Shown: in pieces, positions 16,227 to 24,101 of the stretch | Position numbering within the stretch: the stretch's first letter is position 1 | Layout of the letters: each line of letters starts with the position of its first letter | Assembly (NCBI RefSeq): GCF_030269685.1 | Contig: NZ_BSTT01000003.1 | Coordinates: forward strand, 496,001 to 560,000 | DNA: 64,000 bases | Source: Actinomycetospora sp. NBRC 106378 | GTDB lineage: Bacteria > Actinomycetota > Actinomycetes > Mycobacteriales > Pseudonocardiaceae | Direction of reading: 5' to 3' | Program-made: the position numbers and the translations under genes | Notes under the pieces: generated by a model | What the model saw: only the letters and a program-made list of their open reading frames with translations | Databases searched by the model: none | What the model was told of the DNA's origin: nothing

Positions 16227-16348
16227 CGCTCCTCCCCCCACGGGTGGAGGCCGGAGATCGTTCCGTGGACCGAGGATCTCCGGGGCCGTGGCGATCATCG
16301 TGGCAGCACACGGCACCGACCCGCGGTGCCCGGCCCGAGGAGCACCTC

Positions 16349-16543
16349 GTGTCGATCACGGCCGACACACCGCTCGCCCCCGTCCCGCACCGACCCCGGG
16401 CGGTGTTCCTCCCCGCCGACCTGATCGCCGCCGGGCCGGTCGGCCTCGTCGTCGTGGGGCGCACCCCGGGGTGCCGGTATGCGGTCGACGTCGTCGCGCC
16501 GACCGTGGTCGAGCGCACCGCGACGGCGGGTGAGGCACGATGA
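16349..16543 (+). CDS. Small hypothetical protein upstream of sensor kinase
   Basis: A 64-residue reading frame starting GTG after GAGGAG at 6-nt spacing and ending in a 4-nt overlap with the sensor-kinase gene. The sequence VFLPADLIAAGPVGLVVVGR has a hydrophobic stretch but no recognised domain. Ribosome site, codon bias and overlap argue that it is translated and coupled to the kinase. Function unknown; it might be an accessory sensor or simply a coupling leader. Confidence 0.5.
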   Translation: MSITADTPLAPVPHRPRAVFLPADLIAAGPVGLVVVGRTPGCRYAVDVVAPTVVERTATAGEAR

Positions 16544-17763
16544 CCGCGATCATGACCACCGTCGGTGAACGTCGCACCTGGCTCGACCGGGCCGTCGAGG
16601 CCGTGCGCCGGCACCCGCTCGTGGCCGATGCCGTGCTCGCCGCGCTCGTCGCGGCCGTCTCGCTGGGCTGGGCGACGGACGGCCACGTGGCGCGGGCCGA
16701 CCGGGTCGCGGGCTTGGTCTGCGCCGTGCTGTTCGCCCTCCCCGTGGTCGTCCGGCGGCGCGCCCCGCTGCCCGTCGCGGTCGGCGTCGCCGTCGCGGCC
16801 GCGATCGCCATGCTCACGGTGCCCGGCGTCAGTGCGACGATCGTGCTGCCGGTGCTCGTGATCGGCTACTCGGTGGTGGTCCACGGGCCCCGCTGGGCCG
16901 GACCGGTCACCGCGGCCGTGCTCGTGCTCGGCGGAGTGCTGCCCGTCGTCCTGCGGCTCGGAGCGCCGGGCGCCGGGTCCGCGGCGGGTGTCCTCGCGCT
17001 GGTCGGCGCCCTGTTCGGCGTCATCGTCTGGCTCCTCGGAGCCCTGCGTCGCGCCCAGCTGCGGTCGGTCGAGCAGCTGCGTGAGCGGGCCCGGCTGCTC
17101 GAGGAGGGCCGCCGTCAGGAGGTCCGGCTGGAACTGCTCGCCGAGCGCTCCCGCATCTCGCGGGAGGTGCACGACATCGTCGGGCACTCGCTGTCCGGGA
17201 TCATCGCCCAGGCCGACGGCGGCCGGTTCGCCGCCGCCCGGGACCCGCAGCGGGCGGTCGAGGTCCTCGGGGGCATCGCCGACGCCGGTCGGGACGCGCT
17301 GGGCGACATCCGCGCGCTGCTCGGCACCTTGCGCGACAGCCACGCCGACGACCCCGACGGGGCGACCGCCCCGACCGTCGACGACGTCCCGGCGCTCGTC
17401 GCGCAGGTCCGGGCGGGCGGGCTGCCCGTCACCCTCGAGGTCACCGGCACGCCGCGTCCCCTCGCGGCCGGCACCGGACTGACCGTCTACCGGGTCGTGC
17501 AGGAGGGACTCACCAACGTGGTCAAGCACGCCGGGGTCGCGACCCCGACCCGCGTCACGCTCGCCTGGGGACCGGAGCTCGAGGTCGCCGTGCGCGACGA
17601 CGGCCCGCGCGGCCCCCGCCCCGCCGCCACCCGCGACGGCTACGGCCTGGTCGGGATGCGCGAGCGGGCGGCCCTGCAGGGCGGCTCGCTGGAGGCCGGG
17701 TCCCGGCCCGACGGCGGGTTCGCGGTCCGGGTGCGCCTGCCCCTCCCGGTCGGGGCACCGTGA
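16540..17763 (+). CDS. Sensor histidine kinase, DesK/NarL-partner type
   Basis: A 407-residue membrane histidine kinase. About five hydrophobic segments span residues 25-170, followed by a coiled linker and the HisKA_3 phosphoacceptor SRISREVHDIVGHSLSG. The HATPase domain shows YRVVQEGLTNVVKHAG (N box), VRDDGPRG and GYGLVGMRERAALQGG. The signal sensed is not predictable. The stop codon overlaps the GTG of the cognate response regulator, so they are an operon pair. Confidence 0.93.
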   Translation: MTAIMTTVGERRTWLDRAVEAVRRHPLVADAVLAALVAAVSLGWATDGHVARADRVAGLVCAVLFALPVVVRRRAPLPVAVGVAVAAAIAMLTVPGVSATIVLPVLVIGYSVVVHGPRWAGPVTAAVLVLGGVLPVVLRLGAPGAGSAAGVLALVGALFGVIVWLLGALRRAQLRSVEQLRERARLLEEGRRQEVRLELLAERSRISREVHDIVGHSLSGIIAQADGGRFAAARDPQRAVEVLGGIADAGRDALGDIRALLGTLRDSHADDPDGATAPTVDDVPALVAQVRAGGLPVTLEVTGTPRPLAAGTGLTVYRVVQEGLTNVVKHAGVATPTRVTLAWGPELEVAVRDDGPRGPRPAATRDGYGLVGMRERAALQGGSLEAGSRPDGGFAVRVRLPLPVGAP

Positions 17764-18428
17764 CCGCGGTCCGGGTGATGCTGGTCGACGACCAGCACCT
17801 GGTGCGGGCGGGCTTCGCCATGGTCCTGGAGTCGGCCGACGACCTGACCGTCGTCGCCCAGGCCGGCGACGGGCAGGAGGCGCTGGACCTGCTGGCGACG
17901 ATCGAGGTGGACGTCGTCCTCATGGACGTGCGCATGCCGGTCCTCGACGGGATCGAGGCGACCCGGCGTGCCGTCGCGTCCCGTCCCGGCGTCCGGATCG
18001 TCGTGCTCACCACCTTCGACCTCGACGAGTCCGTGACCGCGGCCATCGCGGCCGGCGCCAGCGGCTTCCTGCTCAAGGACGCGGCCCCCGAGGACCTCAT
18101 CGAGGCCGTCCGCACCGTGGCCCGCGGCGACTCCGTGATCGACCCCGTCTCCACCCGGCGGCTCCTGGCCCACGCCGCCCCCCTGCTGGCCGCGCCGACC
18201 ACCGCGCCGGGGTCGGCCGCCGCCCCGGAGCTCGACCTGCTCACCCCGCGCGAACGGGAGGTGCTCGTGCTGATGGGCGAGGGCCTCACCAACGCCGAGA
18301 TCGCGGAGCGGCACGTCGTCAGCGAGGCGACGGTGAAGACCCACGTCGGCCACGTGCTGGCCAAGACCGGGTCGCGGGACCGGGTCCAGGCCGTGGCCCT
18401 GGCGTTCCGCGCCGGCCTGGTGCGCTGA
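17760..18428 (+). CDS. LuxR/NarL-family response regulator
   Basis: A 222-residue response regulator. The receiver domain has VDDQHLVRAG, the phospho-acceptor Asp in VVLMDVRMPVLDG, and Lys in FLLKDAAPEDL. The C-terminal LuxR helix-turn-helix reads LTPREREVLVLMGEGLTNAE through ATVKTHVGHVLAKTG. The GTG start overlaps the stop codon of the kinase by 4 nt. It ends 9 nt before the stop of a convergent membrane-protein gene. Confidence 0.93.
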   Translation: MTAVRVMLVDDQHLVRAGFAMVLESADDLTVVAQAGDGQEALDLLATIEVDVVLMDVRMPVLDGIEATRRAVASRPGVRIVVLTTFDLDESVTAAIAAGASGFLLKDAAPEDLIEAVRTVARGDSVIDPVSTRRLLAHAAPLLAAPTTAPGSAAAPELDLLTPREREVLVLMGEGLTNAEIAERHVVSEATVKTHVGHVLAKTGSRDRVQAVALAFRAGLVR

Positions 18429-18437
18429 GCGGGCGGA

Positions 18438-18935
18438 TCAGCGCGCCCGCTCCATCGTCATCGCCGGCGCGCCCGGCAGGGACCGCGCCCGCTGCAGCGT
18501 CACCAGGCCCTGCGCGCCGAGGCTCACCGCGATGAACAGCAGGATGCTCGAGGAGTTGAGCGTGGCGGCCGACGGCGCGACCACGCCCGCGAGCAGGTCC
18601 AGCCCCACGTGCACGGCGATCCCGAGCACCCACAGCCCGGCCGTCCCCCAGTGGCCCTGGGTGAACACCCGCCCGTCGGCGACCCAGAGGTTCACCGTCG
18701 CGGCCCGCAGCAGACCCAGCACCGCCCCGACGACCAGTCCGCTGACCAGCAGCGTCCAGCCCAGCGCCGACGCCGGGTGCGTCCCGACCGCCTGCACCAC
18801 CTCGACCAGGCCGACGATCCCGAGGATCGCCGCGACCCGCACCCGCCGCGGCGTGAACTCCCGGACCCGCAGCTGGTTCCAGATCACCCAGCACAGCACC
18901 GCGACCCCGATGACCGCCGAGAACGCCCCGTTCAT
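18438..18935 (-). CDS. Small integral membrane protein (DUF1453/CcdC-like)
   Basis: A 165-residue protein with about five hydrophobic segments and an N-terminal MNGAFSAVIGVAVLCWVIWN. The charged REFTPRRVRVAAIL loop after the first helix recalls CcdC/DUF1453-type proteins, but the match is by feel only. The ATG at 18935 is preceded by GGGAG. It is divergent from the second sensor-kinase gene, with a 128-bp shared promoter region, and convergent with the first response regulator. Confidence 0.55.
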   Translation of the reverse strand: MNGAFSAVIGVAVLCWVIWNQLRVREFTPRRVRVAAILGIVGLVEVVQAVGTHPASALGWTLLVSGLVVGAVLGLLRAATVNLWVADGRVFTQGHWGTAGLWVLGIAVHVGLDLLAGVVAPSAATLNSSSILLFIAVSLGAQGLVTLQRARSLPGAPAMTMERAR

Positions 18936-19063
18936 GGCTCCCGCCCCTTCCGTCGATGGTGCACCCAGCGTGCTGCGGCGCGGACCGCGCGACGTCCGCC
19001 CGCGGGTGGAGACGGGGTGGAGACCCGTCGTGTCGCAAGCGCCGCGGGTCCACACTCGACGGC

Positions 19064-20278
19064 GTGACCGCCACGACCAACGCGCGCCGGGAACCGCCGC
19101 CCCGCATGGCCTTCCAGACGGCCGGGGTGCCGCGCGACGAGCAGGTGTCGTCCCGCGCCCGCCTCGCCGACGGGCTGCGCCCGCTGCTCTGGCTCGGGCT
19201 CGCCGCAGGCACCGTCTGGCCGCTCACGCCCGGGTCGCTGGTCGCGGCGGGCCTCGTCCTCGCCGGCGCCGGGTGCTCCGTCGCGGCCGCCCGCGACCCC
19301 CGGATTACCACCGAGGCCGCCGCGGGCGACCGGCGACGGACGGCGCTGCTCGCCCTCTGCGCCGTCGCCTCGCTCGTCGCCACCTACCTCGTCCCGGTCG
19401 GCGCGGCCTACGCGGGCGTGTTCGTCGCCGCAGGGGTCCTCGGGCGCATCGTCCTGGACTCCCGCCTCGTGTGGGGCTTCGCGGCGGGGTTCGGCGTCGC
19501 GCTGTCGATCGTGTTCGCGCTGGCGGTCGGCTCGTCCTGGGGCCTGTTCCTCGGACTCGTGGTCCCCGTCGTCGCCTCCCAGTCGCTCAACCGCGCCCGG
19601 CTCCACCGGGAGCACGCCCGGGTCGTCGCCCTGCTCGCCGAACGGGACGCGCTCCGCGAGGCCGAGCTGGCCGGGGCCGCCGCCCAGGAGCGCGCGCGGA
19701 TCGCCCGCGACCTGCACGACGTCCTCGCCCACAGCCTGTCCGGTCTCTCGCTGCACCTGCAGGCCATCCGCGCCGTCCTGGCGAAACGCCTCGGTCCCGA
19801 CGACGCCGTGGTCACCTCGGTCGACACCGCCGCCGACCTGGCGCGCTCCGGGCTCGCCGAGGCGAAGCAGGCCGTCGCCGCCCTGCGGGAGACACCGGCC
19901 CCGACCGCGGCCGACCTGCGTTCGCTCGCCGACGGCCACGCCGCGACCCTGACCGTCACCGGCGATCTCGACGCCGCGCCGGAGCGGCTGCGCGAGACCG
20001 TCTACGCCACCACGCGCGAGGCCCTCACCAACGCGGACCGCCACGCCCCCGGCGCCGCGGTGACCGTGACCCTCGGCGTCACCGACGAGCTGGTGCTCGA
20101 CGTGGCCAACGCCCGGCCGCACCCGCCGTCGGGACCCAGTGCCGACGGCGGCGGGAACGGCCTCGTCGGGCTGCGGGAGCGCGCGGCGCTGGTCGGCGGG
20201 ACGCTGCACGCCGGTCCCGACGACGGCGGATGGCGGGTGACGCTGCGGGCACCGGTGTCGGGCAGGGTGACCGCATGA
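19064..20278 (+). CDS. Sensor histidine kinase, DesK type (second two-component system)
   Basis: A 404-residue membrane histidine kinase with about five hydrophobic segments (residues 35-175), phosphoacceptor ARIARDLHDVLAHSLSG, N box YATTREALTNADRHAP and G box GGNGLVGLRERAALVGG. The GTG start follows a -10-like CACACT at 7 nt, fitting a leaderless mRNA; no ribosome site is seen. Its last codons overlap the ATG of the next response regulator by 4 nt. It is similar in layout to the kinase at 16540 but clearly a different protein. Confidence 0.9.
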   Translation: MTATTNARREPPPRMAFQTAGVPRDEQVSSRARLADGLRPLLWLGLAAGTVWPLTPGSLVAAGLVLAGAGCSVAAARDPRITTEAAAGDRRRTALLALCAVASLVATYLVPVGAAYAGVFVAAGVLGRIVLDSRLVWGFAAGFGVALSIVFALAVGSSWGLFLGLVVPVVASQSLNRARLHREHARVVALLAERDALREAELAGAAAQERARIARDLHDVLAHSLSGLSLHLQAIRAVLAKRLGPDDAVVTSVDTAADLARSGLAEAKQAVAALRETPAPTAADLRSLADGHAATLTVTGDLDAAPERLRETVYATTREALTNADRHAPGAAVTVTLGVTDELVLDVANARPHPPSGPSADGGGNGLVGLRERAALVGGTLHAGPDDGGWRVTLRAPVSGRVTA

Positions 20279-20910
20279 TCCGGATCGTGCTCGCCGACGA
20301 CCAGGCCGTGGTCCGGGACGGGCTGTCGATGCTGCTCGGCGCGGCGGACGACCTCGACGTCGTCGCCACCGCCCCGGACGGGACGGCGGCGGTGACCGCG
20401 ATCGCCGACCACCGGCCCGACGTCGCCCTCGTCGACCTGCGCATGCCGGGCCTCGACGGCGCGGAGGTCACGGCAGCGGTGGCGGAGCGGGCGCCGGAGG
20501 TGCGCGTGCTGATCCTGACCACCTACGCCGAGGACGACGCCGTCCTCCCCGCCCTGCGCGCCGGGGCCGCGGGGTACCTGACGAAGGACACGACCGGGGA
20601 GGCGCTGTGCGCGGCGATCCGGACGGTGGCCGCCGGTGGCTCGGTGCTCGACGCGGCGGTGCAGGCGCGGCTGGTCGCCCTCGTGGGCGCACCCGTCGCC
20701 GCGCCGACCGCGATCCCGGACGGGCTGACCGCCCGTGAGGTGGACACGCTGCGCCTGGTCGCGCAGGGCCTGTCGAACCACCAGGTCGCCTCGAAGCTCT
20801 ACGTCAGCGAGGCGACCGTCAAGACCCACGTCAACCACCTGATCTCCAAGCTCGCCGTGGACGGCCGCCCGGCCCTCGTCGCGTGGGCGTGGCGCAACGG
20901 TGTGACCTGA
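20275..20910 (+). CDS. LuxR/NarL-family response regulator (second system)
   Basis: A 211-residue response regulator: acidic pair in LADDQAVVRDGLSMLLG, phospho-acceptor in VALVDLRMPGLDG, Lys in GYLTKDTTGEAL, and LuxR helix-turn-helix LTAREVDTLRLVAQGLSNHQ through ATVKTHVNHLISKL. ATG overlaps the kinase stop codon, so the two are a cognate pair. A sigma-factor gene follows after 18 nt. Confidence 0.93.
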   Translation: MIRIVLADDQAVVRDGLSMLLGAADDLDVVATAPDGTAAVTAIADHRPDVALVDLRMPGLDGAEVTAAVAERAPEVRVLILTTYAEDDAVLPALRAGAAGYLTKDTTGEALCAAIRTVAAGGSVLDAAVQARLVALVGAPVAAPTAIPDGLTAREVDTLRLVAQGLSNHQVASKLYVSEATVKTHVNHLISKLAVDGRPALVAWAWRNGVT

Positions 20911-20928
20911 CGCGGTGTTCTCCCCACC

Positions 20929-21489
20929 GTGAACGACCTGCACCCCGGCCTCGTCGCCGCCCTCGTCGTCGACCTCGACGCCGGGTTCGCGGACGTCGTG
21001 CGCGCCTACCAGGGGCTGCTCCTCGGCACCGCGCTGCGGTTGACCGGCGACCGGCCCGCCGCGGAGGACCTCGCCGCCGAGGCGTTCCTGCGGGCGTTCC
21101 GGGCGCTGCGCGACTACGACGCCGAGCGCATCGCCGCGCTCGAGCTGCGGGGCTGGCTGGTCACGGTCCTGCTCAACGAGCACCGCAACACGGTCCGGAC
21201 CGCCACCCGGCGCCCGGCGCTCTCCGGCGCGCCGCTCCCGGAGCGGGCCGCGCGGGAACCGGGTCCGGCCGAGGTCGCCACCCGCGGCGACCCCGATCTC
21301 GCGGCCGCCCTCGCGGCGCTGCCCGCCGTCCAACGCGACGCGGTGGTGCTGCGCCACGTCGCCGACCTCGACGTCCCGGCCGTCGCGGCCGCGCTCGGCG
21401 TCGGCGAGGGCACCGCCCGCTCGCACGTCTCCCGCGGGCTCGCGCGCCTGCGCACCCTGCTCGCCTCCCCCGATCGGAGCGCCCCATGA
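20929..21489 (+). CDS. ECF-type RNA polymerase sigma factor
   Basis: A 186-residue sigma-70-family protein with only regions 2 and 4. Region 2 shows LLLGTALRLTGDRPAAEDLA followed by EAFLRAFRALRDYD; region 4 shows LPAVQRDAVVLRHVADLDVP and GVGEGTARSHVSRGLARLR. The GTG start lies 18 nt after the response regulator. Its stop codon overlaps the ATG of the Ogt-Ada protein by 4 nt. No classical anti-sigma gene is present, so the coupled DNA-methyl-transfer protein is the only visible candidate for control. Confidence 0.88.
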   Translation: MNDLHPGLVAALVVDLDAGFADVVRAYQGLLLGTALRLTGDRPAAEDLAAEAFLRAFRALRDYDAERIAALELRGWLVTVLLNEHRNTVRTATRRPALSGAPLPERAAREPGPAEVATRGDPDLAAALAALPAVQRDAVVLRHVADLDVPAVAAALGVGEGTARSHVSRGLARLRTLLASPDRSAP

Positions 21490-22205
21490 GCGACCCCCTG
21501 CTCGCCCGCCTCACCCCGCCCGACGTCGGGCCGGACCTCGCCCGCCAGGTGGTCGACACGTTCACGACGACGACGGGACCGCTCGGCGACGTGCTCGTGG
21601 CGCGCTCGTCCGAGGGCGTGACCTACGTGCGCCCCGTCTCCGACGACGGTGACCACGCCGGCTTCCGCGCCGAGTACCGCCGCCGGCTCGGCCGCCCGCT
21701 GGTCCCCGACGACGCGGCGGTGCCGGCCGTCGGGGCCCGCACCCGGGTCGACCTGCGCGCCTGCTCGCCCTTCGAACGCGACGTGCTCGACGCGACCGCC
21801 TCGATCCCGGCCGGGCAGACCCGGCCCTACGGCTGGGTGGCCCGCGAGGTCGGACGGCCCGCCGCGGTCCGCGCGGTGGGCACCGTGCTCGCCCGCAACC
21901 CCGTCCCCCTGATCGTGCCGTGCCACCGTGTGACGAGGGCCGACGGCTCGCTGGGCCGCTACATGCTCGGCGAGGCCGCGAAGGCCCGCCTGCTCGCCGA
22001 CGAGGGCGCGGACCTCGAGCGGCTCGCCGCCTTCACGACGGCCGGTGTGGTGCTGGTCGGCAGCGACACCACCGGCATCGCGTGCCTCCCCTCGTGCCAC
22101 CACGCCCGGCGGATCACCGACGCGCACCGGGTGCCGTTCCGGTCGGCGACGGCGGCCCGGGAGGCGGGCTACCGGGGCTGCCGGGTGTGCCGCCCCGGGG
22201 TGTGA
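21486..22205 (+). CDS. O6-alkylguanine-DNA alkyltransferase fused to a C-terminal Ada metal-binding domain
   Basis: A 239-residue protein. Residues about 90-180 form the alkyltransferase (ATase) domain, with PYGWVAREVGRPAAVRAVG and the active-site VPLIVPCHRVTRADGSLGRY. Residues about 190-238 match the Ada N-terminal zinc domain: TTGIACLPSCHHARRITDAH then AGYRGCRVCRPGV, giving the four Cys (C-x3-C and C-x2-C) that bind zinc, one of which accepts methyl from phosphotriesters in E. coli Ada. The order is reversed relative to Ada and no AraC domain is present. Coupled to the ECF sigma gene, it may report alkylation damage to it (inference). Confidence 0.88.
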   Translation: MSDPLLARLTPPDVGPDLARQVVDTFTTTTGPLGDVLVARSSEGVTYVRPVSDDGDHAGFRAEYRRRLGRPLVPDDAAVPAVGARTRVDLRACSPFERDVLDATASIPAGQTRPYGWVAREVGRPAAVRAVGTVLARNPVPLIVPCHRVTRADGSLGRYMLGEAAKARLLADEGADLERLAAFTTAGVVLVGSDTTGIACLPSCHHARRITDAHRVPFRSATAAREAGYRGCRVCRPGV

Positions 22206-22206
22206 C

Positions 22207-22929
22207 CTACAGGGTCTGGCCGCCGTCGACCGTGAGCGTCTGGCCGGTGATCGCGCGGGAGGTCACGAGCCCGACCACGGCCGCGGCGACGTCCTCCACG
22301 GTCGTCTCCCGCCCCGTGACCGCGGACTGCGCGAGGGTGCGGCCGCGCTCCTCCTGGCCCGCCCACCACCGGGTCAGCACCAGGCCCGGGGCCACCTCGT
22401 TGACGCGGACCGGCGCCAGCGCGTTGGCGAGGGCGCGGGTCAGTCCGGAGAGCGCGGCCTTCGAGACCACGTAGGGCACCGAGGACCCGCGTCCGGCGGC
22501 CGCGGCGATGCTGCCGACGTTGACCACGCACCCGTCGTCGGCGGCCCGCAGGTCCGCCGCGCACGCCTTCGCGCAGTGCCAGGCCGACAGCGTGTTGAGC
22601 CGGAACAGGCGCTCGAAGACCTCGTCGGTGACGGCGTCGAGGTCCGCCATCGGGATGTGCTCCGTCCCGCCGGCGTTGTTGACCAGCACCGACACCGGCC
22701 CCAGCGACGCCCGCACCTCCTCGACGGCCGCGCGCACCGCGCCCTCGTCCGTGACGTCCGCACGGACCGCGCGGGCCGCGCCACCCGCCGTCGTGATGGC
22801 CTCGACGGTGGCCGCGGCGTCGTCGTCCGAGCGGCTGTACAGCACGGCGACGGGATGGCCGAGGCGGGCCAGCGCCTCCGAGATCGCCCGCCCGATACCC
22901 GTCCCGCCGCCGGTGACCAGTGCCGTCAT
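22207..22929 (-). CDS. Short-chain dehydrogenase/reductase
   Basis: A 240-residue classical SDR: TGGGTGIGRAISEAL near residue 7, VLVNNAGGTEH, the Ser region NVGSIAAAAGRG, and YVVSKAALSGL for Tyr/Lys, ending ITGQTLTVDGGQTL. It resembles FabG-like reductases. The ATG at 22929 is back-to-back with the GNAT gene on the other strand, so the two promoters must overlap the coding starts. Convergent with the Ogt-Ada gene (one base between stop codons). Confidence 0.88.
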   Translation of the reverse strand: MTALVTGGGTGIGRAISEALARLGHPVAVLYSRSDDDAAATVEAITTAGGAARAVRADVTDEGAVRAAVEEVRASLGPVSVLVNNAGGTEHIPMADLDAVTDEVFERLFRLNTLSAWHCAKACAADLRAADDGCVVNVGSIAAAAGRGSSVPYVVSKAALSGLTRALANALAPVRVNEVAPGLVLTRWWAGQEERGRTLAQSAVTGRETTVEDVAAAVVGLVTSRAITGQTLTVDGGQTL

Positions 22930-22945
22930 GACCGATGATCGTGGC

Positions 22946-23422
22946 GTGCCGCCGACGATCCGACCAGCCGAGCCCACCGACGTCCCGACCCTCGTCCGCT
23001 TCGTCCACGACCTCGCGGACTACGAGCGGGAGCCGGACTCGTGCCTGCTCACCGTCGACCACCTGCACGAGGCCTTGTTCGGTGACACCCCCGCCGTGTT
23101 CGCGACGGTCGCGGTCCACGACGACGAGGTGGCGGGCGCCGCGATCTGGTTCCTGACCTACTCCACGTGGACCGGGGTGCACGGCATCCACCTCGAGGAC
23201 CTCTACGTCTCCCCCGCCCACCGCCGGCACGGCGTGGCCCGCGCCCTGCTCGCCGAACTGGCGCGCACCTGCCTGCGGCGGGGCTACGCCCGTCTGGAGT
23301 GGGCGGTCCTGGACTGGAACACCCCCGCGCTGGACTTCTACGCGACGCTCGCCTCGGAGCCGCTCGACGGGTGGACGACGCACCGGGTGGACGGCCCGGC
23401 CCTGGACGCCCTGGCGGGGTGA
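22946..23422 (+). CDS. GNAT-family N-acetyltransferase
   Basis: A 158-residue GNAT protein similar to diamine/thialysine acetyltransferases (SAT-like). It starts with TIRPAEPTDVPTLVRFVHDL; the acetyl-CoA motif is LEDLYVSPAHRRHGVARALL; the C-terminal part has RLEWAVLDWNTPALDFYATL. I chose GTG 22946, which has a -10-like GATGAT 6 nt upstream; ATG 22928, overlapping the divergent SDR start, is the alternative. The expected second Gly pair of the Q/RxxGxG/A motif is RRHGVA, which fits. Confidence 0.85.
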   Translation: MPPTIRPAEPTDVPTLVRFVHDLADYEREPDSCLLTVDHLHEALFGDTPAVFATVAVHDDEVAGAAIWFLTYSTWTGVHGIHLEDLYVSPAHRRHGVARALLAELARTCLRRGYARLEWAVLDWNTPALDFYATLASEPLDGWTTHRVDGPALDALAG

Positions 23423-23466
23423 GTCGAGTTCGCGGGTTCGGAACGACACGACACGGGCACTGAACC

Positions 23467-23480
23467 GACGTCCGGACGTC
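23467..23480. promoter_or_regulatory. Perfect 14-bp palindrome GACGTCCGGACGTC
   Basis: A perfect palindrome in the 109-nt gap between the GNAT gene and the membrane-anchored protein gene. Its size and position 52 nt before the start at 23532 suit an operator; a terminator role is less likely because the loop is nil and no T run follows. Confidence 0.35.
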
Positions 23481-23531
23481 TACACGTCGCCCGATCGGGT
23501 GGTGTGATGGCGGGACCGGCGGAGGGAGTCA

Positions 23532-24101
23532 GTGGTGGACGGGACCGTGCTCACGATCGTGATCGTCGCCGTGGTGGTGATCGTGCTCGGGGTGGTGCTG
23601 ATCCTCGTCGCCCGCTACCGGGCGCGGGCCACCACCGCCTCGCTGCGCAGCCGCTTCGGGGACGAGTACGACCGGGTGGTCGAGCAGTACGGCAAGCGCG
23701 ACGGTGAGAAGGAGCTCCGGGCCCGGCTCAAGCGCCGCCAGGAGCTGGAGCTGCGCGACCTCGGCGCCGACGAGCGGGACCGCTACGCCCGCGCCTGGGA
23801 GTCCGCGCAGTCGACGTTCGTCGAGAACCCGCCGACCGGGCTGCGCGACGCCGACCTGCTCGTCCAGCAGGTGATGCGCGACCGCGGCTACCCCTCCGAG
23901 CGGTTCGAGGAGCGGGAGAAGCTCGTCTCGGTCGACTACCCGGACCTGGTGGAGCACTTCCGGTCCGCCCACGCGGTCGCGGTGGCCGACGAGCAGGCCG
24001 ACCAGTCCCTCGAGGACCGCCGCCAGGCCATGGTGGACCACCGCTACCTCTTCGACGCGCTGCTCGGCGGCGGTGACGCCGAGCGGACCCGCCGGCTGTG
24101 A
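23532..24101 (+). CDS. Membrane-anchored hypothetical protein upstream of Ser/Thr kinase
   Basis: A 189-residue protein with one N-terminal transmembrane helix (LTIVIVAVVVIVLGVVLILV, residues about 7-26) and a highly charged cytoplasmic part with SLRSRFGDEYDRVVEQYG, a pattern seen in uncharacterised actinobacterial proteins. The C-terminal half is rich in Arg/Glu/Asp and probably helical. It starts GTG GTG after GGAGGGAGTC. It overlaps the kinase gene by 4 nt, so it is a likely partner or substrate of that kinase (inference from coupling). Confidence 0.6.
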   Translation: MVDGTVLTIVIVAVVVIVLGVVLILVARYRARATTASLRSRFGDEYDRVVEQYGKRDGEKELRARLKRRQELELRDLGADERDRYARAWESAQSTFVENPPTGLRDADLLVQQVMRDRGYPSERFEEREKLVSVDYPDLVEHFRSAHAVAVADEQADQSLEDRRQAMVDHRYLFDALLGGGDAERTRRL

